64,000 nt of DNA from Phialocephala subalpina (taxonomy: Eukaryota; Ascomycota; Leotiomycetes; Helotiales; Mollisiaceae). Below, one piece after another: positions 47,356 to 56,703 of the stretch. The position numbers and the translations under genes are program-made. The DNA lies in assembly GCA_900073065.1 (NCBI GenBank), contig FJOG01000013.1:1361674-1425673 (forward strand). The letters run 5' to 3'. Positions within the stretch are counted from its first letter, which is position 1. The number at the start of each line of letters is the position of its first letter. The notes under the pieces are model-generated. The model was not told where the DNA came from, did no database searches, and was given only the letters and a program-made list of their open reading frames with translations.

Positions 47356-49007
47356 CTAATCTACCCATTTGTATGCGAGACCTGGATGCCCTTCACGCAG
47401 CTTTGGACCTTGTTCGTCACCCAAATAACTTTCTCTCATCGAACCTCCCACCTTTTCATAATCATCCCAAAACAACCCTCTCTTTCTCAGTTCTGGCCAC
47501 AAATATTTGATCATGTCCTCAAACCCGCCTGAGATATCGCGTACGACAAATTGAATCCATCAATGCACGCGATATCAACCCAATTCTGCAGAATATCAGC
47601 TACAGTCTGAGGGGACCCAATCGCTCGTGGATGAGCCCCGCCAATCGCGAGCTCCTGCAGCACTCGTCGACGCGTCCATTTCACCCCATCAGTACCTGGT
47701 ATCGTCGCTGACCATGTATTTACCATGGATTGAATAGCGCCGCTTCCGGTGAATTTGAAGTCCTCGTCCTCGCCGTACTTCGATAAGTCATGATCGGTCC
47801 AGCCACCGAAAAGAGCTGCGGTACCCTCGAGATCTGCGTATTGGAGATAGCTCTGGTACTTTGCCTGAGCCTTTTCGTCCGTCTCATCGACTATGACGAG
47901 GACGCCAGCAAGGAGCTTCAAGCTGCTTTTGGGCCTCCCATGCGCCGCCAATCGTGCACTTATGGTCTCATCAGCTGCGTATCCTCTGAATGCGACATTC
48001 TACGTACCGTATGTCGTCCGCCTCCTTTCGGACCTTGTGTGGCTCCAGGCCAGGAAGAAACATGGCTTCTGAATGCTTTGATGCAAAGTTCTTGCCCGCG
48101 CTAGAGGCACCTGCCTGGAGAATGAATGGCGTACGCTGAACTGAAGGGTGGAGCTGGTGAGTAGCCTTGATCTTGAAATACTTTCTGACTGGCCATTAGC
48201 GTTCCACATTGCACAAGTCTAGGGAGAATCGTCTGCCACCTACCCACTGTGCTCAATTGCTCGAACTCTGTCCGAAGCGCTATACCTCCCCAATGCTGCA
48301 TCCATTATTCTCGAATCCTCCTTCCAGCTTCCCTCGAGTATCTTATACACCACTTCCAAATATTCCTCTGCTCGTTCGTATCGCTGGTCGTGTGGAATTT
48401 GCTCATCGAAACCAAAGGCTTTGGCTGCGCTGTCCAAGTACGATGTCACGATATTCCATCCTACACGTCCTTTGATGAGATGGTCGAGGTGGAGAATCTT
48501 CTGGCAGTCGCATACGGATTCTCATAAGTCGTTGAGGCTGTGACGGCAAAGGAGAGTGACTTTGTTGCTGCCGCCATGGCAGATATGAGCAAACTTGAAG
48601 CCCGTGATCAGCATTGATTCAGCAGAATCAAAAAAATGACATTACAATGGGTCACCAAGTGGGAATTGTGCTCCTGATTCTAGTGCTGGCACGCTGTTCC
48701 CTGGGCCTTTGTATACATCGTAAATACCCAAGTGGTCAGCCAGGAACAGACCATGAAACTTCCCAGCTTCAAGTATCTTTGCAAGATCCGTCCAGTAATC
48801 CAAATCCGAGTAATCTCCTGCTCGGTCTTCTGGATGTCTCCACTGGCCTGCGGACATTCAGTCAGTCCCGGCTCAACAAGAGATCTTTCCAAATGCGTGG
48901 AAGGCTGTCAAAAATGGCATGATTGTATTACCTGGTGAAAGATGTCCTGGGGTAAACATCGCGAACGCATTCATGATCCATTTCTTTTTGGGGCTCTGTA
49001 CTGCCAT
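47356..49007 (-). pseudogene. NtaA/SnaA/DszA-type FMN-dependent monooxygenase, two frameshifts
   Basis: The family is clear from MAVQSPKKKWIMNAFAMFTP, HPEDRAGDYSDLDYWTDLAK, GLFLADHLGIYDVYKG, TASTTYENPYATARRFST, GRVGWNIVTSYLDSAAKAF, TPFILQAGASSAGKNFASK, ALFGGWTDHDLSKYGEDEDF and MIKYLWPELRKRGLFWDDY. This luciferase-like class uses FMNH2 and O2 to open rings or cleave C-S/C-N bonds in xenobiotics and sulfonates. Several normal introns can be drawn (for example a 59-base one near 48250-48190 and a 49-base one near 48000-47955). Two one-base deletions remain that no intron explains: one between ARRFST and LDHL (about 48490) and one between YAIS and FEDM (about 47525). The copy is therefore probably dead. 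Confidence 0.75.
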
Positions 49008-49294
49008 CTTTTTGAAATGTTTGTCTTACTTTCTCAAAGTTGGGTGGTTCTGGTCGTTTTGTGAATTCCTTCCGACAAGATCTCTGTTGGAATAGATATC
49101 ACGTGTTTAGGCTATAGGCCTAGCGTGAGCCTGCTCTCTATTAAAGAGCAGGCCTCGAGCTCTTAGACTCGACAAGACATAAACAATAAACCAGCACTTT
49201 GATTTCACCTTACGCTTTGCCCTCCATCATAGACGCGTATGCTCTTACAAGTGATACGTATCTCCGATTGTGACACAACCTTTTCCCAAACACC

Positions 49295-50200
49295 TCAGGC
49301 AATTCGACCAGCGCCCAGAGGCGTCCAAATTCCGGCATCTATGTCCTGCTTCAGGCGACTCCTGAGTTCCTCTGACGCCATAGGATTTCCAGCCCGCTTC
49401 TTAAACCATTCTTCCTCCTCTGGCGTGTTTTGTCTCCCGAAGTAGGCGTTTTTATAGGGATAACGCCCAAACTTGTCCACGAGGGGCTTATGAAGGTCCA
49501 TGAGCTTGCACATCCAATACGCATACATCTGGACTGTCGCCTCAGCACCAGGTGGTCCTTCTTTGAGCATCACGGGAACACCATAAATGTCAGACAAAAT
49601 GAAATCTCGCTCCGCACGGTAGGGATCAATGGTCGCAGTCTCTTTTTCGACGACATTGCGAGTCTCTTCGGTGAATAAAAGCGCGCGTTCTGAGTCTGAT
49701 GCCTCGTCTGAGTGGACAAACGGGCAGATATACCAAGTTCGGGCAAGAACCCAGAAGTCGAGCATAGCAAATGTCTTCCAGCGACTCCATGCCCACGGCT
49801 TCTGCTCCTCGGATAGCGTGTCTAAGGTATGCGCATATTTTAGACTGATGACATCGAAATATGCGCTTCTCCAGCGGCCGTCAACGCCTCTTAGTAAGGA
49901 CCTGGTCATCTGGTCGAGAAGTAGCTGCAGTCCTAGGGCCTGGCGTGGAAAATGGTCATCGGCGATGGGTGGGAGGAACTGCAAAAGATCGGGTACAGAT
50001 GCCAGCTCAAGCTTGCTGAGAGCCTTTAGAACTCGCCAGACGCGCTCAACCAATTCGCTGGGGATTGGTGCTTTGCCTTTAAACTGCTTCTGGCCAACAT
50101 CTTCAAAGTCCAGCGGCTCTGTCATAGAGAAAGGGAGCTTGGCATTGACCAGCGACTCAAAGAGTTCAGGGGTAAGAAGAGTGCTTAATTGATCGGCCAT
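49295..50200 (-). CDS. DUF924 family protein
   Basis: One exon, 301 residues from ATG 50200. The DUF924 core is present: FPRQALGLQLLLDQMTRSLL, YFDVISLKYAHTLD, RAERDFILSDIYGVP and KPLVDKFGRYPYKNAYFGR, with TPEEEEWFKK following. The family is alpha-helical and TPR-like and widespread in bacteria and fungi, with no established biochemical role. It carries a fungal N-terminal extension of about 50 residues (LSTLLTPELFESLVNAK). It lies next to the RiPP-like locus, but nothing in its sequence ties it to peptide modification. Confidence 0.85.
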   Translation of the reverse strand: MADQLSTLLTPELFESLVNAKLPFSMTEPLDFEDVGQKQFKGKAPIPSELVERVWRVLKALSKLELASVPDLLQFLPPIADDHFPRQALGLQLLLDQMTRSLLRGVDGRWRSAYFDVISLKYAHTLDTLSEEQKPWAWSRWKTFAMLDFWVLARTWYICPFVHSDEASDSERALLFTEETRNVVEKETATIDPYRAERDFILSDIYGVPVMLKEGPPGAEATVQMYAYWMCKLMDLHKPLVDKFGRYPYKNAYFGRQNTPEEEEWFKKRAGNPMASEELRSRLKQDIDAGIWTPLGAGRIA

Positions 50201-50359
50201 TTCAATGGGTCTTCCGATAATATAAGGGTGGAAGTTTAAAAGACTGGAGAAGAGGTTGATTTGAGTGAAAGAAAGATGAGTGCCGAAGACGATATATGGT
50301 ACGGTAGCCGCGCATCGCTAAGGTTCAGGCACCAAACAGGCTGAATGCGCTATAATTAC

Positions 50360-50742
50360 GGAATCGCTCAGAATGACATGAGGCCACAAGGCAGCAACAT
50401 TTTCACACCCAAATATGCCTACGCCGCTTTATCTCGCTAAAATAATTGACTTAGAAAACTCGTGATTCTAAGGCAAATTGTAATTATAGCGCGCGCAATT
50501 TACTACTTTTTAGAATTTTGAAAAGTGCGATCGTATCGCATTAGCTATATATAGATTATAAAACTATTATTTTATTGATTTAATTGCGTAGGTAATTATC
50601 GCAAAAAGCGGAGTTTTAGTGTGTAAAAAAGGTGAATTGCGCTTGTTAAAATGGCATGAGTACCTGAAAACTTTTGGTTGCAAGGGTTAGATGTACTGTA
50701 TGTGTTGCTGCCTTGTGGCCTCATGCCATTCTAATCGATTCC
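50360..50742. mobile_element. MITE-like element with 40-base inverted terminal repeats
   Basis: The sequence at 50360-50399 (starting GGAATCGCTCAGAATG) recurs in inverted orientation at 50703-50742 with only a few mismatches; the shared core ATGAGGCCACAAGGCAGCAA is exact. The 300-base interior is AT-rich and encodes nothing. The bases just outside do not form an obvious target-site duplication. A GCGCTATAATTAC stretch immediately left of the element also has an inverted partner inside it (about 50478-50491). Size and structure fit a non-autonomous DNA transposon, but no transposase relative is visible in the window. Confidence 0.75.
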
Positions 50743-50934
50743 AGATACTGGAATGAATCACCTACTTGTTGTATATTGCAAAAATTTCAACTACGCTTAG
50801 CAGGTGACTGCCCAAAAGCAGCCGAGAACATCAAATGACATAGCTCAGAATATTGGGTTATAACAGGTTCGAGCTCACGCTCGTTCTTTAAAGGTTTCAA
50901 ACCTGATTTGCATAAAAATCACCAATGCAACCCT

Positions 50935-51744
50935 TCAAGCAGGGAACGGCTCTATAGTAACAATTTTACCCTGATCCCGCATTGTCTTAATCAGAGAGCG
51001 GCTATCTCCACATTGCCGAACGTCATGCGTACCATCAATTGTCCAAGACCTACTGCCATTATTTAAGAGCGATTCTCGTTCGATAGTGCCATCCGCCCAA
51101 CACAATATAGTCTGTATATTGTTAAATTCATTGGCATCTTCAAAATGATTGTGGAAAACTTGCCTTTCTCAGGTAGTCCATACAATGCGGCCAGTGTGTA
51201 TTATCCTTTTGGTCCAATCCAGGATCTTTACCTTCGCGGGCCATTTGTATAGCATGCCGAAGGCTAGAGAGGCAATGTAGTTGGTGGAACCTTATGAATT
51301 ATCAGTCTGTGAATTTTCACAACCAACGTCTTTTGTGGCAGTTACTTACATCGAAAATGCTCCTGGCACTAGCTCACCGTCGGAATCATCGTCTGGAAGG
51401 AGAAGCACTTGAGATTGGCCATCTTGGTTCTCCCACAGTGAATCGTACTTGTGATCTACTGACATCAAGGCAGTATTGTGACCATATGCAGCCTTGAACA
51501 CCTTGTTGGCCTGGGAGCTATTGCCGTTACTCTGCAACTGCAATTGCTTTAAGATTGCGACCATGAAGATTGCCACGGCGGTGGTCGATAACGCGCAATA
51601 TACTAACAGACATGTTGTTGTAATGCTAAGACCGAAACGCCTTGAGCGACGTAGAGTTACTGGAGAATACAATGAGGAAGAGTCATCTGGCATTAGGTGC
51701 TCATTAGAGGAGTCCTCGGAGGAAACGCGATCGTACTTGGCCAT
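50935..51744 (-). CDS. UstYa-family (DUF3328) protein, RiPP cluster member A
   Basis: Three exons (51744-51350, 51290-51164, 51111-50935) join to 232 residues. The N-terminal cytosolic tail MAKYDRVSSEDSSNEHL precedes one transmembrane segment (about 37-65, ITTTCLLVYCALSTTAVAIF). The lumenal domain carries the two UstYa histidine motifs, HQLHC (134-138) and HWPHCMDYLR (164-173), then CWADG. In ustiloxin, asperipin, phomopsin and related pathways UstYa-type proteins are copper-dependent oxidases that cross-link aromatic side chains of the precursor peptide; this one has every motif expected. Intron 2 has a GC donor (AAG|GCAAGT). It is transcribed in the same direction as the precursor gene 1.4 kb away. 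Confidence 0.88.
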
Positions 51745-53100
51745 ATTCGTTGTCAATAGTAGTTGAGTCGACCACGAGAAAAAGAGAATTCAGGGAGAAT
51801 GCAATTGCATACAGTCGGCAGTGAGCAGAAAGGGATGAGGAATGGAGCCGAACTTCCTCGGGACCTTACCCCTAAGAGGATGGAAGGCGTGATGAGGCGT
51901 AGAAATAGCACGACTCCCAACATTTGACCACTTGACCAATTTGCAACTCTTTACAAGGTGGACTGGGAAGAACTGGCATCCGGGGTGGAGGCTGTGTAAA
52001 AATAAGCATGGCCCCCAACATTTGGCTTGACCAAGTTGTAATTCTTTTACTTGGTAGACTAGGAAGAGCTAAGATACGGCGTAGATGCGGCGTGGAAGCG
52101 GCGTGGAAGCGGCGTGGAAGCGGCGTAGATGCAGCGTGGAAGCGGTGTAAAGCACGACTCCTAGCATTCAACTGCTTGACCAATAAGTATTGTTAGATCG
52201 TGACCCCTCCTATATGACAATAAGTTATGATTCTTTACAAGGTAGATTGGGAAGATGATGCGGGGTAGATGCGTGTAACAATAAGCACGGCCCCCAATTT
52301 ACAAGGTGGACGGGAAAGAGAGCTGGAATGCGGCGTGGATGTGGTGTAGCAGTAAGCATGACCGCATTCAACTACCGGTACTCCGTACATAACGGACAAT
52401 TATTCACACCTTAACAAACGATAACCGCCCCAACCACGTTTCAAGGCCAAAATAGCAACCCTTTACATGTAAGCCACCATGCACTTGGCGTATCTCAATT
52501 TGCACTTTTTTGTGGAGCAAGTAAGATACACGCCTGCATGCCTGGTTAGATACCGGTAGTCAGAGAGAGGCGTTCCGGGAGCGGAGCGCTCCGCAAGCAG
52601 AATCTACCAACTGCCCAGGTACGGCTGACACAGTGACCCGTCGAGTCATTTGAGACCACGTAGGTGAAGGTATTGACGACGTCTTTATTCCTGGGGTACA
52701 AAGGCTGACGGCATTCGGTAGGAAATAAACACAACCAATTGCAAAAGACTCTCGCTTAGTCTAAGAAGTTTGGGTCTAATTGCATTTTCCCATGTTGTTT
52801 ACTAGCGTCTTTATAGGATTTTGTCTCAAAAGGCTAATGTCAAAATTTCCAACTAGTCTGAAAGGCAGTTGTAGTGGAATGTTGCAAATATTGAGGTGAA
52901 GAGACTCGACAATAGTTTGAGCTGGTAGTATATTTTGTGATAGGTATAATCAGAATTGTCTAACTACTTCCAGAGCTCAATTTTCCATTCGCCTCAGTCC
53001 TCAGAATCATCCAGAAACTCAACTAAATACCTGAAATAATAGCACCGAGTTCGGGGGTCGGAAAGTAGCCTCGCCTCGCTGACTACTCACCAATCTTGAT
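51745..53100. other. Intergenic between UstYa A and the precursor gene
   Basis: Holds the degenerate repeats listed separately, the promoter of UstYa A, and the 3' flank of the precursor gene. No additional gene seen. Confidence 0.4.
51895..52375. repeat. Degenerate tandem repeats between the first UstYa gene and the precursor gene
   Basis: At least three diverged units of roughly 110-150 bases recur. Each contains a variant of CCCCCAACATTTG, a CTTGACCAA segment, an AAGGTGGACTGGGAAGA-like segment, and a run of GGCGTGGAAGC or GGCGTAGATGC. Inside, the short unit GGCGTGGAAGC is itself repeated several times (about 52080-52110). No coding potential is obvious. Confidence 0.6.
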
Positions 53101-53708
53101 CTACTTGTCTTCGACAGCATTGTTGTCGTTGTACTCTATACGAGCCCATTAGCTTCTTTCCTATTTTCAGCGGCATGGTGTCTCAATCTTACCAAGGGAC
53201 GGCAAGTCACGCTTGTCTTCGACAGCGTTGTTGTCATTGTACTCGAGGGCTGGCAAGTCCCGCTTTTCGACAGCGTTATTGTCATTGTACTCGAGGGCTG
53301 GCAAGTCCCGCTTTTCGACAGCGTTGTTGTCATTGTACTCGAGGGCTGGCAAGTCCCGCTTTTCGACAGCGTTGTTGTCGTTGTACTCTAAAGGATTCGG
53401 CGCATTAGCTTGGTTCCTTGTGCTCAATAACATAGCGTCTCAATCTTACCAACGGATGGAAGTTCCGTGGCACGCTTGTCTTCGACGGCATTGTTATCAT
53501 TGTACTCTGTACGAGTCAGTCTCTTAGCATGTTTCTGGTGTTCACTAGCATAGCGCCTCAATCTTACCAAGGGACGGCAAGTCACGACGGGTCTATAATA
53601 TGATTAGCGTACCCGATCGTTCCCAGGTGGTAGTGTTAGGCTTACTGGTTGAGGAAGAGCGATAGCACTGGCCGCAAAAAAGAAGTTGATCAAAACGGAG
53701 ATCTGCAT
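53101..53708 (-). CDS. RiPP precursor peptide: signal peptide and six YNDNN repeats with dibasic cleavage sites
   Basis: Five exons (53708-53646, 53592-53568, 53506-53450, 53387-53193, 53135-53101) join to 124 residues. The start MQISVLINFFFAASAIA is a classic secretory signal. After LPQPT and RR come six repeats, each built from DLP[AS]LE or ATELPSVE, then YNDNN (Tyr31, 50, 66, 82, 98, 115), AVE and a terminal KR or DKR (the last ends DK). Dibasic KR sites are the targets of the Golgi protease Kex2, so each precursor would release up to six similar peptides of about 14-16 residues. This is the layout of UstA-type precursors of dikaritin RiPPs, where UstYa proteins cyclise a short Tyr-bearing core. 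The core here, probably in or around YNDNN, matches no product I know. Three introns fall at the same phase-1 position inside the Glu codon before Tyr. The four UstYa-like genes around it support the assignment. Confidence 0.87.
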
Positions 53709-54378
53709 GATTGCGAGAGTAGACGATGAGACACTGTAGTTTAGAAGTGAGAAGTAGAATTGTAGAGTTTCTGGAGTCTTGTGATGATTCGAATCGAAAG
53801 CTCTTGGATTTTCAAGATTTCACGAATTTGAGGGCAGATATCCGGGGCTTTAAAGTATTCAATCCAAACTTGTGGCAAGGTAGAAACGCATGCCCATAGT
53901 AGATTGGATATAGTCTAACGGAAAAGAAGTCATGTGTCGGTATCCCCAGGGACTAGTGTACAACTTGCTAGCTTGGCCGGCAAATTGCAAATTGTAATAG
54001 TCAATGATGTGCTAAGTGGCAGTGATCAACCTTGTCCGAAACAAGTTGTTTCTCACTAGTCTCGTCGTGTCTTTTGCAACCCTGGAGCATAAACTGAGAA
54101 AGTCAGCATGGACCCCATTCCACGCCGCAAAAGCAAAGCGGCGTGTATCCAATGGGTGACGCAAGCAACGGTCTAGAGTACCGTTGTTGGAGTTTTCAAA
54201 CCCCTGACCACAGGATATTTCATTCTCACCATGGGTATGAACCAACCTCAGCAAAAATGGCATGATTCGTGCACTGTGCCGCAGTTGCATGCTGATCTTC
54301 GTCGTGCTGATGCGAGAAAAGTCTTTGGTTATCCCTCTCTTCGCTTGAGATGGGTTGTGATTTCCCTTAGCATCCATC
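53709..54378. promoter_or_regulatory. Divergent intergenic region between precursor gene and UstYa B
   Basis: The 670 bases separate the precursor start (minus strand) from the UstYa B start (plus strand), the usual position for a shared cluster promoter. A minus-strand open frame at 54012-54545 overlaps UstYa B and has no family features. No binding motif could be assigned. Confidence 0.4.
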
Positions 54379-55532
54379 ATGAAGGATACTGAGTACAGCA
54401 AAATTCCGAGCCCCTTAGAGTCGAGAGACTCAACCTCCGATGGTGGCGATGAGGAGGGACAGACCTTGCTCTTGGGGAAGACATCATCGAGAGTTGAACA
54501 TCGACCAACGAGAAATTTCATGATTATAATATCATCATTAAACATTGTTGTCTTTATCTTCTCAAGCTTGCTCTTCGGAACGTGGTTCTACAGCAACTAC
54601 CTTGTTCTCAACGCGAACTTCAGGAGAACCTCAGCGTACAGTAAAGCCCCAATTCCATGGCAATTTTTGCCAAATTGATTGTATTATGAGTATTAATTCT
54701 CAACAGCGCCCCTTCATGACCTTATACGCCTCGATTCACAGGTCAAGAAGATCAATGGCACCTTCTGGCCACCAGAGAACCCATCAATTGCCCGACAAAT
54801 CAACAATGAGACAGAAAGTCAATGGGAGGAGTATGAAAAGAATAGAATCATTCCCGTGACAGCAGCGCAACTTCGAGGAATGGGTGTAGACCCTTCGACG
54901 GCTGCCAAGCTAGATGATGAAGAATGGGGTCTTGGCGATGACGCTTATGTGGCAGCTTTTGATGTTTATCACCAACGTGAGTGTTCTCCGAGGGATATTT
55001 TCTAGATTGTTTGAGGGGTGACGAGACATTGTTTCCCTCCCAAGACATCTTTATTTTCTTGACAGATGCCTCCCAGACAAGTCCCAAAGAAGTTTTACTG
55101 ACTCTGAGACTCTCTCCAGTCCATTGCTTGAATACTCTCCGACAGATAGCATATGGAGACCTCTATCCTAAAGTTTCAGGTGGTCGTGAAAAACCTGTTT
55201 GGAAATTTCACGTTGACCACTGTGTCGACATACTTATGCAGGAGCTCCAGTGCAGTGGCAATCTCAACCTTGTCACTTATCACTGGGTTGAAAACCACGA
55301 TAGGCCCTTCCCCATGTTCGGTATCAACCGGCAGTGTGTTGACTTTGAAGCCTTGACGCATTGGCGTGTTGAAAACACGCTTGATGTGCACAAGTACAAT
55401 AGCATGGTCAGGAAGCCGCTCGGAGCCAAACAGTTGCCCGCCGCAGACGACTGGTACAAGTATAGAGCCCCGGAACTTACGAACCCTAATCATCTTAACG
55501 GAGATAACCCTGATGAGAAGATCATCTTGTAA
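54379..55532 (+). CDS. UstYa-family (DUF3328) protein, RiPP cluster member B
   Basis: Three exons (54379-54640, 54707-54976, 55120-55532) give 314 residues. A 45-residue acidic tail (SDGGDEEGQTLLLGK) is followed by a transmembrane segment (about 47-70, IIISSLNIVVFIFSSLLFG). The lumenal domain has NGTFWPPENPS, then a conserved acidic run (DDEEWGLGDDAYVAAFDVYH), the first motif HQLHC (176-180) split exactly by intron 2, and the second HVDHCVDILMQ (208-218). A long C-terminal extension (VENTLDVHKYNSM onward) is characteristic of the larger UstYa clade. All expected histidine/cysteine residues are present. It is transcribed away from the precursor gene from a common intergenic region. Confidence 0.9.
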
Positions 55533-55977
55533 AGTGATGCCTGGGAGGATTCAGTTTGGGCGGCGAAATTTTAGTGTGACTAAGACTCAGTCTGGGCGAG
55601 GTGTGCTAGAATTCTCATGTCATTTTCACGGCCGTAGTTATCCTGAATACATTCATTGACCACCCATCTTTTTTTGCCTTGTACATTGATTTGCCCTTGA
55701 TCTTATGCTACACTTAACTTCGAGTAAAGCTCTATTTTGAAGACCAATGCCCTCTTCTGATAAACTGTGCAATCCTGTTTCTATGATGCAGTGTCACCGC
55801 GTATTTGTCAAGGTATAAGAGCACGAACGAGTTCAACACTGGAGTCAAGAGATAGATTTTCACAAAGAACGAAGGGTTCGTAAGGAAGCTCTGGCTTCAT
55901 TTACATTTGCGTGTCCAGAATCAGGTGTCCAAATCTAAATCACATGCTCAGCCTTAACCCCCATAGTAGTAAGCCCG
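55533..55977. other. Convergent intergenic region between UstYa B and C
   Basis: Nothing recognised. Confidence 0.4.
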
Positions 55978-56703
55978 CTATCTCGTCTTTGGAAAGCCAC
56001 ATTTGCCATGTAATGCATGTATTTTTGTCTTCTTTCCATCCCGATCATGCCAAAGGGTCATGTTCACACAGTGTTGCGTATGCTCGAAACTATATATTGA
56101 CACCTCGATCGGCCGTCCCGTTTTGTACGCCCGTAATTGCATATCCATCAGATAAACGCAGTGCCGAAGATGGAACTCCCCGTCCGTCCAAAGAGTTCTA
56201 TACTCTCCACGCCGAGCTTCTTCCTCGGGGATCTCATGCAGCATCTCCTCATCATGAAAGTAAGTGTGGTTTCCCTCTCGAAGATACCTATTCATCACCT
56301 CGCCGTCATGGCAGGACTCGTGAATCCATGTTGAGAGCATAAGGTCAAACACACAGCCGCGGTCGAGGGCCTCTGGCGCTGTTTGACCACAGTCGATCCA
56401 TTCCGAGAAGCCCTCGCTGGGGTTTTCTGAGGCATTGAGGGGTCTCAAGTTGTGATACTCGATGTGGCTGCCTTTGTTGGCAAAAACGATGGCAATGAGG
56501 CTGCTCGACATTACGAGAAGCAGGAAAGTGGCGAGAACATGCAGGTGGGAGATCCTTCGAGACCGAGACTGGAAGTGCAGTTGAGAGGTTTGGGTTTGGC
56601 CCATTGCTAAGTCATCCTCTTCATTGGAGCTCAGTTTCTTGTAGCCGCCGCGCAAGCTCTCTTGCAATTTTGAGAGTGAAGCCGCTTGTTTGAGAGCCAT
56701 CAT
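55978..56703 (-). CDS. UstYa-related protein, RiPP cluster member C
   Basis: One exon, 241 residues. Cytosolic tail, then a transmembrane segment (about 53-75, HLHVLATFLLLVMSSSLIAI). The lumenal part begins with the variant block CVFDLMLSTWIHESCHD (117-133) and has two H-x-x-HC motifs, FHLRHC (177-182) and HTQHC (208-212). This W-x-x-x-x-C-x-D block marks a sister group of UstYa often found beside fungal RiPP or toxin clusters; whether it oxidises peptide is untested. Its last residues, HALHGKCGFPKTR, complete the conserved C-terminal Cys pattern. It faces UstYa B tail to tail. Confidence 0.8.
   Translation of the reverse strand: MMALKQAASLSKLQESLRGGYKKLSSNEEDDLAMGQTQTSQLHFQSRSRRISHLHVLATFLLLVMSSSLIAIVFANKGSHIEYHNLRPLNASENPSEGFSEWIDCGQTAPEALDRGCVFDLMLSTWIHESCHDGEVMNRYLREGNHTYFHDEEMLHEIPEEEARRGEYRTLWTDGEFHLRHCVYLMDMQLRAYKTGRPIEVSIYSFEHTQHCVNMTLWHDRDGKKTKIHALHGKCGFPKTR

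Noticed and set aside
50861..50900. tRNA-like GGTTCGAGCTC at about 50869
   Set aside because: No matching acceptor, D or anticodon stems could be found around it.
51872..52183. Minus-strand repetitive open frame in the degenerate repeats
   Set aside because: Its repeats come from the DNA repeats (GGCGTGGAAGC) and it has no dibasic sites or signal peptide.
53167..53433. Single-exon reading of the precursor as an 88-residue protein
   Set aside because: It lacks a signal peptide and starts inside an intron; the spliced model supplies a signal peptide and keeps every repeat in register.
53175..53527. Plus-strand open frames overlapping the repeats (for example 53213-53527)
   Set aside because: They are the antisense reflection of the precursor repeats, giving a repetitive Cys/Ser-rich product without a signal or splice logic.
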